Positions 57,401-64,000 of a stretch of 64,000 nt of DNA are shown one piece after another (positions within the stretch are counted from its first letter, which is position 1; every line of letters starts with the position of its first letter). Below the pieces are notes generated by a model that saw nothing but the letters and a program-made list of their open reading frames with translations, was not told where the DNA came from and ran no database searches. The position numbers and the translations under genes are program-made. The DNA comes from Nemertoderma westbladi (taxonomy: Eukaryota > Xenacoelomorpha > Nemertodermatida > Nemertodermatidae): contig JAUCBJ010008996.1 in NCBI GenBank assembly GCA_032718475.1, positions 33,496 to 97,495 on the forward strand, written 5' to 3'.

Positions 57401-60400
57401 TTTCATAAAATGAAATCGCACAAAAGGGGGGAAATTAAACATGTAAAAGAGAAGAAAAACATTGCCAAAGATTCTCCTGCTGGTGAAAAGAAATCGCCGT
57501 TCCAGGTTAAGAAAGATACTCTGAGAGAATTGCGACTCAAAGACGCCTTAAAGAAGAAAAAAGAATCTCTTCAAGAGAATAATGATGTATTTAATGACAT
57601 CAAAGCAGCTTTTAAAGAAACTAAAAATATCGAAAAGGAACAAATTGAACCCACTGAGGACTCATTAGATAATGTGAAAGATATTGATGGAAGTGTTAGG
57701 AATGATGTACAGACTGAAGATATGGAAGCATCTAACAAGTCTCCTGTCAGGAAAGAGCCGGATGTGGGGACTGATGTGCAGGACGATAGTTTGATTGATA
57801 ATGAAACCTCTATTGTAGACACGAGTAATGACATCAACATGGATTTAAATTCCGATTACGTTAATGCTAATATCGTTGGCGACACTGAAATGGGGGATGT
57901 TGTTGTTGCTGATGCTATGCTAGACGAAGATCCTTGTATTCCGGTCGGTATTTCCGACACAAGTTATGATGAATCTAAACCAAATAATGAGAGAAAAATT
58001 CAACCAAATGCAGATTTTATGAATGACTCAATGGAAGGTCGTGTTCCTATTAATGATGTGACAGACAGCGAGATTGTCAACGAGTATTCATCTGACATTT
58101 CAGACAATTTAGTTATTGACGAACAACAACCAATTGGCGCTAAAAAATCTAAAATTAATTTATCCAGTCAAACAACTCATCACGGTGTCGGTGATGATTC
58201 GAGTCCCTCTGATGTCGCTAATTCTGTTGGTGGTCAGTTGAATAAGACATCTGATTTCAGTGGCTCCACTGAACACGATTCACACTCCGCGCAAGCAGAA
58301 GTAATTTTTCCACCTATTCCGTTGCACAACTGCAGAAAATGCGATGACAAGTTCGGTTCAATGGAGGAGCTTATAGACCACATTGAAGAGGCTCACGAGA
58401 CACCATCCAAGTATTGTCCAGTGTGTAACCTCCCCGGATATGACTACGCCACAATGGTATCTCACTTCGTACAGCATCACTGCTTCAAGAAGAGTGGGAC
58501 GTGTGTTCCGTGTCAGCGACGTTTCGATGACCTGCCCCGGTTGAAGAAACACGCACAGGGTTCCCACATTAATAAAGTATTCAATAAGTGTAAGATCTGT
58601 GAGATGGGATTCGACTGCCCCAGTCGACTCTATATGCATATGGATAAGGTTCACAGCCACAATGTGCTGCTCGCTCAGTATAAAGCTGGTCACGATAGGA
58701 GTCGACAGCTCGATATTATTTCAACGAAACGGCGGGAGATTGAACGCCAGCAGCAGATTCTCGAGAAGCAAAAGCAACTCTTATTGAAGCTTGAATCGCA
58801 ACAAATGAAAAGTGAAAAAAAGGTTGTGGATTTAAATGTTTTGAAGGAATTTGATTCTCCTCAATTTGAAAAGGAGGCTGTCAAAGCGATTTCTAAATCA
58901 TCTCCACGCGTTTCACATCCAAGTCCTAGTATGTTTTCTAGTCCGGTAAAGTTATCCAGTCAGGGAATGTCCACACTCGGTAAAAAGAAGTCTCGTACTT
59001 CTATACCCTCAATGGAGCCCATAATGTGCATGGAATGTGGTGAGTCGAAAAATGGAATGGAAAGTTTGGTTCAGCATTTTACTCAAGAACACACTCGCAA
59101 TGATAACTTTTGTTATCCCTGTAATCGAATATTTGAGGAACTGTCACGCTTCAGACGTCATACTAGATACCATTGTGAGAAAGCCAGGTATCGCTGCACC
59201 ATATGTGGACAGACTTACGATCGTTCAAACAATCTCTACAAGCATATGGCATCTGCACACAAATCATATAAAACCGAGGAAAACATTGATTATCAAAACT
59301 CAACTCCCAAAATGTCAAATAATATTAGCAACATACCAACATCACAATCAGTTTCTCCATCAGCATCTGGAGGAAAGAAAGGTTTTGGTAAGATCAAGCT
59401 GAGCATCCCAGACCCCAGTGAAAAAGGTGGTGAGCTCTCTTCTGTTAAGGATATTTTGGCAGGAGTCGAGGTCCAGCCATTGGTCCCCCCGGACTATCTA
59501 TGTCGCACCTGCGGCGATAAATTTAAGTCGCTGCCAGCGCTTGACAAGCACCAGTTGTCTGACCATAGTGTGCGAATGGGAACCAGCAAAAGGAAATCCC
59601 GGGTGCCCACAAAACTAATTCTGGACAGTGATAGAACACCTCGAAATGAGGCACAACTGGGTACAAATATGGCTGCTCTGAACGATTCTACAGGTCTGGT
59701 CTCTGATCCCGATCCTCTTATGGACAACATTGAGAATGTTAGTATTATGATCGGAGATCCATCGGAGATGGGCGGATCCACAGGTCCCGGTTCCTTCGGA
59801 CCCGTATTCGTACCACCTCCTTCCCCAGAACGCCGGCATGGTGTTCACGTCATCAGTTCATATGTTAATATGATCTGTGATTCCAATAACTGCCAGAAGC
59901 AATTCAATTCTTATTTTGACTATGTGGATCACTACTTCAGCGCCCATGGTGAGAATTTAATGTGTTTGACATGCGGGAAACCCTTTCCGGATCAGGATAA
60001 ATACGATCACCATATTAGGGGTCACGTGCGAAAACAGCGGTTCCTGTGCCACTTGTGTCACGTCGGTTTTGATCGCGCCGATAAGGTGTTTCCTCACATG
60101 AGACGGATGCACAACACCACAGTGGAGTTGGACGAAGGAAAACATCTCGCCGAAGCAGCCAGACGAAGACCCAAAGTCCGAACAGAAAGCTCTCTGGTCA
60201 GTTACAATCCGGGAACATCAAACGCATTGGGTAGGTCATTCCAAAGCAAAAGTACTTTCAAATCACTTCTTCATAAAAACACATATTCTATTAATAAGAT
60301 GCATAAGAAAGCCCCGTTTAAAAAGCATCCGAAACTCATGGTAAACAAAACATATACCTGCAAATATTGCCATTTCAAATGCCCAAATAAATCTGTTTTA

Positions 60401-63034
60401 TTTGCCCATGTATGTGAAGTCAAGAACGCGGTTGAGTCTACTCCGGTTGGCCAGGACGGCGGTTTAGATTACCCACCCGGAGAGATTACGTGCCACAAGT
60501 GCGACATCTGTTTCATCAACTATGATACATTGGATGAAGCAGAGGCTCACCAGAAAGAAGCTCATGACATTACTGATCCTCCTTTCTACATCAAACGTTT
60601 GAAGACTTGTCCAATATGCATGGTCGCAGTGTTGGCCTCGAATTACACACGGCATCAGGAGCGCGCTCACCCCGAATACTACGCGAGCTACCGGGCTCAA
60701 ACTCGCCAAGAGAGGGTTCATCGGATGAAAGTGAAAAAGATAAAATCTCGACAAATCATAAATAAACAAATTAGTAAAATATCTAACCAACACAAAAAAT
60801 TTCAAATGCACTTTAAATCGAGGGGAACTCTGAGCTCAGAGGGATTGGTTCGACCTACGAAATACGCTCCTTCCGGGCTCCTTAAGATGCGTTTAGCTGA
60901 TTTTCCTGATACTGACGAACTTCTTAATTGCGAGTATTGCGACGAGTCAATAGCTGGGCGACTGATGCATCGTCATCTTAGACAACAACACCCGACTAAA
61001 CTGTACTCCTACCAGTGTCCGGTGTGTAAGATCTGGTGCTGCACGGGTAGCAGTATAAACAGACACATTGTTGTTAAACACGGGAATATATGTGAGGATA
61101 TGGTCACAGGAGACCAAGGCGTTGGACAATATCATATGAGTAATTTCGCTGGGGTCAGAAGTAAGGGGAAGAAGTCAAAAGGACATCATAAGAAATTGAG
61201 ATTGAAGAGGCAGAGGTCAAATCTTCCTTCATCGAGTCACTGGCGTTGCAGTCATTGCGGTCGGACTTTCTTCTCGAAGTGCAATCTCGAGCGCCATCAC
61301 CGGGAGACCGCCTGTCTCCTTATCAACCCTTATCCAATGAAGGAACTCGTTTCCGAGACACCCCCTGCGCCTCCAATAGAAGTAGAGACGGAATCCATCA
61401 AAGAGGACCCGGTAACGAGCAACGGGAATCTATCCGTGTCCGCTGGTGGAGGTGCGAGCGATAAGGTATGTAGTTATTGCAGTCGTGTGTTCGCCAACAG
61501 TAGCAATGTGTGTCGACATCAACGAGAAACACAATGTCTCGTAATTAATGCAAAAAACCGGCAGCATCTAGATCCCCCTCCTCAACCTGTTGTTAAACCA
61601 AAGGAAGAAGTTGTTCCCATGGAATCATTTTATGTGGAACCCCCATCCACCGCTCAGCTGACGCCTCAACATTTTTGCAGCGTTTGTAACCGCGGATTTG
61701 TTAACAGAGGTAATCTGCAACGCCATATAGTTCAGGTGGATTGCGTTCCACCAAACCAATCCACGGCAACCGTACAACAAAGTACGAGTTTACTTTCTGA
61801 AGTTGCAGCCGCTTCGCAACAACGCCAACACCAGGAATTAGATACGATCGATTCACCAACGATTGTCGACTCTGATCAAGTACTGGAGTCTAACACTCCC
61901 GGCCCCATTAAAGTCTTCAATGTCGATGATAAAAGCAATGTTGTGGCTAAAACTGAGACATTCGAAGAATCCACAGGGAAATCTAGCAAAGATAAACCGG
62001 CTGACGACCATCTGTATTGCGACATTTGCGGAATCTCGTTCGAGCGATCGATCGGAATGGTTCTACACGATCGGTTTATCCACGGGATCGTCACGTTGCC
62101 GGTGAAGCAAAGGAAGGGAAAACGTGGGAGCGAATCGGCGGAAGGCGAATCAGCGATGGATGATCAGCCTCCCACCAAACAACAGAAACTCGACGAGGTT
62201 TCCGACTCCGCCGTCGAAAAACTCCAATGTCCGCAGTGTCCGAAAATGTTCTCCAATGCCTCGACTATGGCGATACACGCCAAGTATTCCCACGGCCAAC
62301 ACGGCGTTATACTCTGTGAGGTCTGCAATCAGGGGGTCTATCACGTGCAGTACGCGAGCCACATGGCGAGACACGAGCTCGCCAAGAGGTTACCCACAGC
62401 GGACAGACCGGAAGGCATGGAGAGAACTGATCTTCCTGAGTCAGTGGACCCGGCTTTGTTCCCCTACTCGTGCGACCTCTGCGGGGAGTTGTTCGCCGAA
62501 CGCGACGAGCTGCGCGACCACCAGACAGCCGACCACGACGCCTCGGAGCGCTCCAACCATCGCTGCTCCATCTGCTCCGTCGCGTTCGCCTCCGACACCA
62601 ATCTCTCCGCTCATATGGCGCACGCCCACGCAGACTGCGGCGCCGGGATCCAACGGAAGTCGTCGGTGTTCCGCGGATTCGGATCGCCCAGCGCCAATAA
62701 CGGACATGACGTCATAGACTTGTCGGCTCTATTGGACTCAGACGAAGGCGAAATGGAGGGCGTCTCCAAGACAACGAATGACGTCAACAGGCGGTTTAGT
62801 AACACGGATTCCAGGAGCGGAACAGAAGGTCGCTCCAAACTCGTCAGTTTCCCGTCGCCAAACACTCGGTTGATGAAACCGAAAACTGAAAGGCATCTGC
62901 CCTTGTCTCCGGTGATCGTGGATAACTGCCCCACCTTCAAATTGACTCCGTTAACTTCCGGGGAAAAATGCGAACAACCTCCAGTGTTCACCTCTAGAGG
63001 GCGCCGCGTCATACCGAAGACTTGGTTAGAGTAG
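39447..63034 (+). CDS. multi-C2H2 zinc-finger protein, four-exon gene
   Basis: Joined exons: 39447-40005, 41963-42048, 42980-44663, 56787-63034. Junction phases are 1, 0 and 1 and all agree. Splice words are ACGA|GTTAGT, TTTATTTCAG|AT, AAAG|GTTAAT, TACTATCAG|ATT, AAAC|GTAAGT and TTTACTTTAG|GG. The start ATG at 39447 has G at -3 and +4. The product is about 2,857 residues: an acidic, Ser/Asp/Asn-rich N-terminus of about 260 residues, 10 fingers in exon 3 and about 28 in exon 4. Fingers are spaced irregularly and lack TGEKP linkers, unlike KRAB-type arrays, so this is likely a conserved nuclear DNA- or chromatin-binding protein. I do not recognise the orthologue. A coiled coil is likely near 58,690-58,830. 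Exon 3 contains three apparent +1 shifts (see its entry). Introns are 2.0, 0.9 and 12.1 kb; the last one hosts other genes. Confidence 0.85.
40006..41962 (+). other. zinc-finger gene, intron 1
   Basis: AT-rich, with repeated CCCTAGTGTATTT words (40,310-40,480) and many ACCGGT words. A frame at 40656-40946 has a short basic start and one strong transmembrane segment ([14 protein letters not shown]), like a type II membrane protein, but with no further support I do not call it a gene. Confidence 0.6.
41963..42048 (+). CDS. zinc-finger gene, exon 2
   Basis: 86 bp. The acceptor has a strong pyrimidine tract (TTTTTTTATTTCAG). It takes one base from exon 1, reads [20 protein letters not shown] and on, and ends in phase 0 at AAAAG|GTTAAT. 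Acidic composition matches exons 1 and 3, and both joining phases fit, which supports the call despite its small size. Confidence 0.72.
42177..42475 (-). mobile_element. G-run/C-run-ended element, best copy (46 G and 42 C)
   Basis: On the plus strand a run of 46 G (42177-42222) and a run of 42 C (42434-42475) enclose about 210 bp. Read on the minus strand the interior matches 8217-8445 through its length, including the core block (42277-42325). The homopolymers therefore act as the inverted termini of the element. It lies in intron 2 of the zinc-finger gene. Confidence 0.8.
42614..42870 (+). mobile_element. tRNA-derived SINE in intron 2
   Basis: The tRNA-like head (42614-42687) has an A box (GTAACTCAGTTGGGTGAGCG) and a B box (GGTTCGAGTCCC). 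The body has TTCACTCAGCCTTTCAACC, GGTCGATGAAATGGGGACC and CTGGAAACAAAACTTTGG, words widespread in invertebrate SINEs. The 3' end is not sharply defined. It ends about 100 bp before exon 3. Confidence 0.75.
42980..44663 (+). CDS. zinc-finger gene, exon 3 (10 C2H2 fingers; three apparent +1 frame shifts)
   Basis: The frame from exon 2 continues at 42980 ([16 protein letters not shown]). Protein-like sequence then moves to the next frame near 43137-43145, again at 43210-43215 (a CCCCCC run, 5 C would restore the frame), and again near 43456-43480. After the third shift the frame is that of the first and stays open to the donor at 44663. The first two fingers (FTCGLC..., HTCCEC...) lie between shifts two and three and the other eight follow. 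The exon is GC-rich (about 55-60%), unlike its flanks. Each shift is consistent with one extra base; sequencing error is the simplest explanation, with a damaged allele as the alternative. Confidence 0.75.
45040..45400 (+). mobile_element. tRNA-derived SINE with unusual leader, copy 1
   Basis: The tRNA-like part at about 45248-45330 has TGGCCTAGAGG (A-box region) and CAGGTTCGAATCC (B box), followed by ACGTGGTTTGGTGAG. Upstream is a leader with TTGGCGCAATTGTAGGACTAA. The same order of leader, tRNA-like part and tail occurs in copy 2. Confidence 0.6.
46008..46350. repeat. tandem duplication of about 170 bp
   Basis: TTTTTGTAATGACTGCAATT starts copies at 46008 and 46175. They differ by a 7-bp GAAAGTC insertion and a few bases. 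Confidence 0.9.
47105..47569. repeat. perfect 121-bp palindrome plus a third, direct copy
   Basis: 47105-47225 and 47252-47372 are exact inverted copies with a 26-bp spacer. The segment 47408-47548 repeats the reverse complement of 47105-47245 (141 bp), and 47252-47393 equals 47428-47569. Landmarks: TTTAACCGGGTAGTGTACAA, GGCGCATTTGTAGGACTAAT. Diverged copies occur in the SINE leaders at about 45,050 and 55,870-55,990. Confidence 0.9.
47810..48970. repeat. C-run-rich repeat cluster related to the foldback family at the window start
   Basis: C-runs lie at about 47917, 47961, 48241, 48281 and 48330-48361, separated by GTCACAAAATGTCACGCAAGC words, with a G-run at 48911. The right part (48667-48970) shares ATTTGGAATCCTTGCA, GATTTGTAGAAAAAT and ACTATATTTCAGGACATGG with 28-160 and 640-660. 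It is interrupted by the TTAA MITE at 48385. Confidence 0.6.
48385..48656. mobile_element. 272-bp MITE with TTAA target duplication
   Basis: Ends GGCCTGTTTACACGTG and its inverse, then arms made of AGCAACTT / AAGTTGC words. TTAA at 48381-48384 and 48657-48660. TTAA duplications are made by piggyBac and Kolobok transposases; which one applies is not decided. The flanks joined (GCGTGACATACT + TTAATGAACGCCCC) match an uninterrupted inverted copy at 47869-47893. Confidence 0.88.
49170..49842 (+). CDS. first coding exon of a cysteine-rich secreted or cell-surface protein
   Basis: The ATG opens a hydrophobic signal peptide of about 20 residues ([16 protein letters not shown]). About 200 residues with 18 or so cysteines follow. 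The exon ends in phase 1 at AATACCG|GTAATT (49842/49843); the unspliced frame stops two codons later. The first half, from CPKDSF to MLRFYC, faintly resembles a rhamnose-binding (SUEL-type) lectin domain, which ends in a K-Y-L-x-V-x-Y-x-C word, but the Y-G-R motif is missing, so I do not assign it. No downstream exon was found before the convergent polyadenylation signals at 50.24 kb. The gene is nested in intron 3 of the zinc-finger gene, same strand. Confidence 0.6.
50242..50257. terminator. back-to-back polyadenylation signals
   Basis: AATAAAA at 50242 on the plus strand and AATAAAG on the minus strand (plus TTTATT, 50252-50257) lie 4 bp apart. The minus signal is 228 bp past the GPCR stop codon, a normal 3' UTR length. 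The plus signal could serve the secreted-protein gene, if it ends here. Confidence 0.5.
50485..50673 (-). CDS. last exon of a rhodopsin-family GPCR (TM7, helix 8, C-tail)
   Basis: The exon starts at 50673 after an AG (CTCATAG|GTG; the previous in-frame codon is TAG). It reads [20 protein letters not shown] and on, with the class A NPxxY motif at the end of TM7, then the basic amphipathic helix 8 ([10 protein letters not shown]) with a likely palmitoylated CC, and a short tail of about 30 residues to the stop at 50485-50487. The wording N-S-x-x-N-P-I-L-Y-N-x-M-S is common in peptide receptors of the TRH, ghrelin and neuromedin type. Upstream exons should lie beyond 54.7 kb on this strand but none was recognised, so the exon may be a fragment. 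A retrotransposon ORF ends 18 bases upstream of it. Confidence 0.7.
   Translation of the reverse strand: MLIYLNSAVNPILYNIMSQQFRRDFRRVCCRGNQQRLAFINQRTVNYNSEMTRHSTLDSTKL
50692..54681 (-). CDS. NeSL-type non-LTR retrotransposon ORF: Ulp1 protease, zinc finger, RT, restriction-like endonuclease
   Basis: 1,329 codons without interruption. N-terminus: an Ulp1/C48 cysteine protease with the WLTDNI substrate-groove word near residue 45 and a complete triad, H112 (NCHWTL), D129 (VFDSLGG), C176 (QCGVY), plus Q170. A Pro-rich linker with a duplicated PNSHPP segment follows, then a C2HC-type finger at 322-348. Reverse transcriptase lies at about 600-900: [21 protein letters not shown] near 745, [10 protein letters not shown] near 800 and FLDD near 830. 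The C-terminus has a CxxC...H...C knuckle near 1140 and a restriction-like endonuclease near 1195 (KKPDG, then WDFTC). This order defines the NeSL group. An intact frame suggests recent activity. It sits antisense in intron 3 of the zinc-finger gene. The 5' and 3' ends of the element are not clear: no poly-A or 3' UTR is visible after the stop. Confidence 0.92.
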   Translation of the reverse strand: MEIPCISLTDSELLADPPPESEDMYEFGGLPLSRHDIESLNGQNWLTDNIVEAVISSLCLGYNGHARVFNSHFVDIFQEGGFKNIQSLSKGPSVPVFDNDFIFFPINVNNCHWTLAVYSPLKSAIWVFDSLGGSNQTVVDSIKEWVHLVAIHYNVDLPPITVYPSIQKVQYNTYQCGVYICRYAKWCIEGYSRSDFEDINDITISKHRSDLYSDISRNAPLVWSANQQKASTPTPPPIGDPTPFPNSHPPVLNHTQSISPLEPKQPPIQSAESSQDNNQIGDPTLVPNSHPPLFTHTPSIAPLEPGQPPTVTSGGLSLKFPCTTCSKLCCVNPKGGLRKHRSTEGTSCPGSGSIITFPATGSSAPAEAAIPPDLHCNQPAMSQGSPGLLSQPFTNDTPSPAPVVASQSAISDSLSSAFETLTRIRTLTRIPRGARLKAATLYSSLCDAIVLNNSQSNWLNLLAFPFSLRVPSQGSRSRRGRRAIGPACKSLTAKVKDQLLEFEEMVKNTKELLVLPTTSLPSHLKPKTQQSSDDMLGKLIASKIEEGNVKAAARLASSSATIAPATSETLEALRLLHPTRPSDDFHGVPSLEEADVPTLELSYPEVLKSIKLFPNGSAPGPDNCRPQFLKDMISSSAGDAALASLKAMTSVANIMLKGGVPQEVLPYLYGARLCAFTKPAGGVRPIAVGCTLRRLTAKTGCHSAAKHSGLKLGPHQLGFGTPRGAEAAVHAARRFLSESIERETVMIKIDFSNAFNSIHRGPALRAVLKNLPPLYNLAYQSYSQPSLLFYNGTTIASDDGMQQGDPLASLFFSNDTIELVDSMESPLNVWFLDDGSLGGTPSVVASDLKRVIAEAAKLGLMVKASKCELIFGKHFPLELKEETTALFDAITPSIKPIDFSDALLLGSPLGDSAMEKILEEKESDLSRFADRLHLLSAHDALYLLRHCFAIPKLMYVLRCSPAFGSPRLKSLDDKIRQCCQIVLNTRIGGDAWAQASLPISLGGLGVRSTSDVALPAFLASSHGCIPLLNTLLPSSISSIPNPLLIAAKQLLPTDFPEPINQAIQKGWDAPLCSSRQDELITKASSAKEKARLLAAAADHAGDWLRALPVSSLGLRLSDEQLRVGAALRLGTPICEEHSCRGCGLEVDTSGSHGLSCLHNYGKYTRHAEANDIIHRALSSAGIASTLEPRGLSQDGKKPDGLTFAPWSSGRPLVWDFTCRDTLAPSYLPETSKSAGAAALMAETSKGNKYAALQHHHLFRTIALETLGPIGAEGTAVLREIGRRIAKETGEPRSTEFLFQRLSIAVVRGNATSVLGTTPHQAGLDEVFLL
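55186..55650. promoter_or_regulatory. cluster of TTCTAGAA palindromes (heat-shock-element-like)
   Basis: TTCTAGAA occurs near 55190, 55210, 55332, 55376, 55605 and 55640, often as TGTTCTAGAACAAA. The inverted TTC-nn-GAA arrangement is the binding geometry of HSF. Similar sites occur at 435, 46395, 46461, 47763, 49044 and 50158. Function is inferred only. Confidence 0.3.
55700..55990 (-). mobile_element. tRNA-derived SINE with unusual leader, copy 2
   Basis: Read on the minus strand: leader with GGCGCAATTGTACTAATG and CCGGGTAGTGTACAA, tRNA-like part with TGTGGCCTAGAG and ACGTTCGAATCC, then TACGTGGTTTGGTGAG. Same order as copy 1 at 45,040. Confidence 0.6.
56787..63034 (+). CDS. zinc-finger gene, exon 4 (about 28 fingers and C-terminus)
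   Basis: Opens with two bases completing codon CGG, then [17 protein letters not shown]. The frame is open 6.2 kb to TAG at 63032-63034. Four fingers occur in the first 600 bp, followed by an acidic linker of about 300 residues (57,430-58,320), eight fingers to about 59,270, then pairs and triplets to 62,640. Three consecutive fingers at 61,240-61,745 end in cysteine instead of histidine ([24 protein letters not shown]), a C2HC set. A charged coiled-coil-like stretch ([18 protein letters not shown]) lies at about 58,730. The C-terminal 130 residues have no finger. Confidence 0.92.
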
Positions 63035-63300
63035 CTCTACAGTATTAAATAGGACATTGAATTTTATATTATAAAACTCAGGTCGTTAAATGTTGGAAAA
63101 TAGTTGGCAGGTGGGGCGGTTGCGTTTGCGAAAATTTCAAATACTCTACTCTACCTAAATAGAGAGCGCATTATTAAAGAAAGTGATCTTTTTGGCGCTT
63201 GTTTAGTGAAATAAATATTGCAACTTTCAAATAAATTACTTGTGTTTAGTTGTTCTGAGAAACTGCGAGTTTATTTTACTTTAACAACCTGATATCGTAT
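63035..63300 (+). terminator. 3' UTR and polyadenylation signals of the zinc-finger gene
   Basis: AATAAA at 63210-63215 and 63230-63235, about 180-200 bp after the stop, on the sense strand. Confidence 0.6.
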
Positions 63301-63514
63301 TGGTGGTCGGAACTACGCTATTGGCCATCCTCTATATTTCGCAAACCTACCGCCCTGTTATACGAAACATTGCGACCTACTAACTCCGCCGGTTGGCCGC
63401 TGTATTAAACTCGCGACACATTGCGGTTACCCCATTTTTTGTGTATCTATTGTACTCGATATCTTTGTAGATAAATTGTTGGAATTTTAATCGCGTATAT
63501 TTTCATTTTATTTA

Positions 63515-63802
63515 TCAAGGCTTTTTAACGGCGTCAATTAAATATCTAGAATTTAGGATAATATCTCGATTAGTCGATTTAAACCCGTTCTGTTGTTGGG
63601 GCTTGTTTACTGTGTTGTTGTTATTGTTAGCGTTATTATTGGGTTTTGTAATTTTACCTCCAGTTAAAAATGGGTTGTGTGTATAATAGTTCGGCAGAAA
63701 GCCGGTTTTTCCACTGAACCTCGCATGGGAGTATAGTAAAGGTTTTGGATGATTTTGGTGCGGAATTTTATTGTGATCAATAATCCGACAGATGTCCATC
63801 AT
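63515..63802 (-). CDS. small ORF or terminal exon, product unknown, Asn/Gln-rich
   Basis: 95 codons from ATG 63802 to a stop at 63515-63517, with AATAAA on the minus strand at about 63504-63509. The composition is protein-like: basic and aromatic first half, then a low-complexity Asn/Gln stretch (NNNANNNNN), then a YLIDAVKKP end. It is convergent with the zinc-finger gene. It may be a last exon. Not recognised. Confidence 0.33.
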   Translation of the reverse strand: MMDICRIIDHNKIPHQNHPKPLLYSHARFSGKTGFLPNYYTHNPFLTGGKITKPNNNANNNNNTVNKPQQQNGFKSTNRDIILNSRYLIDAVKKP

Positions 63803-64000
63803 TGATGATTTTGTGTAAATAGCAATATAAAGAATTGTCCTCAGTAACGATTAAGACAGTTAATCAGATTGCTACCCATATTTTAGCACTAGATTTGCTG
63901 TTGAAAATGAACAAATGGTACATGATTGCATTACAATTAAACTTACATTACCGGAATTCCTAGCACTTTTTATTTTGGTCGCACCTCGCATATTTTTGCT

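Noticed and set aside
63210-64000. Additional downstream exon of the zinc-finger gene
   Set aside because: The exon 4 frame ends in a stop followed by AATAAA signals; no plus-strand finger sequence occurs after it.

Overview
This is eukaryotic DNA from an animal. Coding exons have GT-AG introns, and the genes are metazoan in type: a multi-C2H2 zinc-finger protein, a rhodopsin-family GPCR tail, a ShKT-domain exon, tRNA-derived SINEs, a BEL/Pao LTR retrotransposon and an NeSL-type LINE with an Ulp1 protease. The AT-rich background, the dense non-autonomous DNA transposons and the long satellites suggest a marine invertebrate. I cannot name a phylum from the sequence alone.

Layout. 1-9,690: a foldback element, the 3' exons of a minus-strand gene with a ShKT domain (1,122-1,829), two copies of an (ACG)n-containing repeat, a 4-kb minisatellite of about 110 36-bp units, and an element with G-run and C-run ends. 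9,690-21,552: one satellite array (mixed 38- and 41-bp units) split by a BEL/Pao element (15,084-21,042) with a matching 5-bp target duplication. 21,553-28,330: mostly non-coding, with an inverted-repeat element, a CpG-rich possible exon, a 73-bp tandem array and a LINE tail. 28,334-37,323: nested transposons. Element A (28,339-31,691) has TSD GAGCC. Next to it is element C, split by element B (31,934-36,823, TSD TAAAC). B carries a 62-bp satellite and is itself split by composite element D (35,067-36,369, 8-bp TSD CAGCTAAG). 38,742-39,347: a foldback with 8-bp TSD AACAGGCC, ending 100 bp before a start codon.

39,447-63,034: one large plus-strand zinc-finger gene. I can join four exons with matching phases: 39,447-40,005; 41,963-42,048; 42,980-44,663; 56,787-63,034. 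They encode about 2,850 residues with roughly 38 zinc fingers. Exon 3 needs three single-base corrections. Its 12.1-kb third intron holds SINEs, a palindromic triplication, a TTAA-type MITE, a secreted-protein exon (plus), a GPCR last exon (minus) and an intact NeSL-type retrotransposon ORF (minus) whose stop codon lies 18 bases from the GPCR exon.

Main new observations: (i) a conserved core block (CGTTTATTGTTTTGGTT, a spacer, then CTGTAACCTGCTCC) sits inside at least six elements with otherwise unrelated arms; (ii) many elements have arms made of a short repeated word, likely transposase-binding sites; (iii) the BEL element has lost most of its 3' LTR and carries instead a perfect 90-bp copy of its own RT region.
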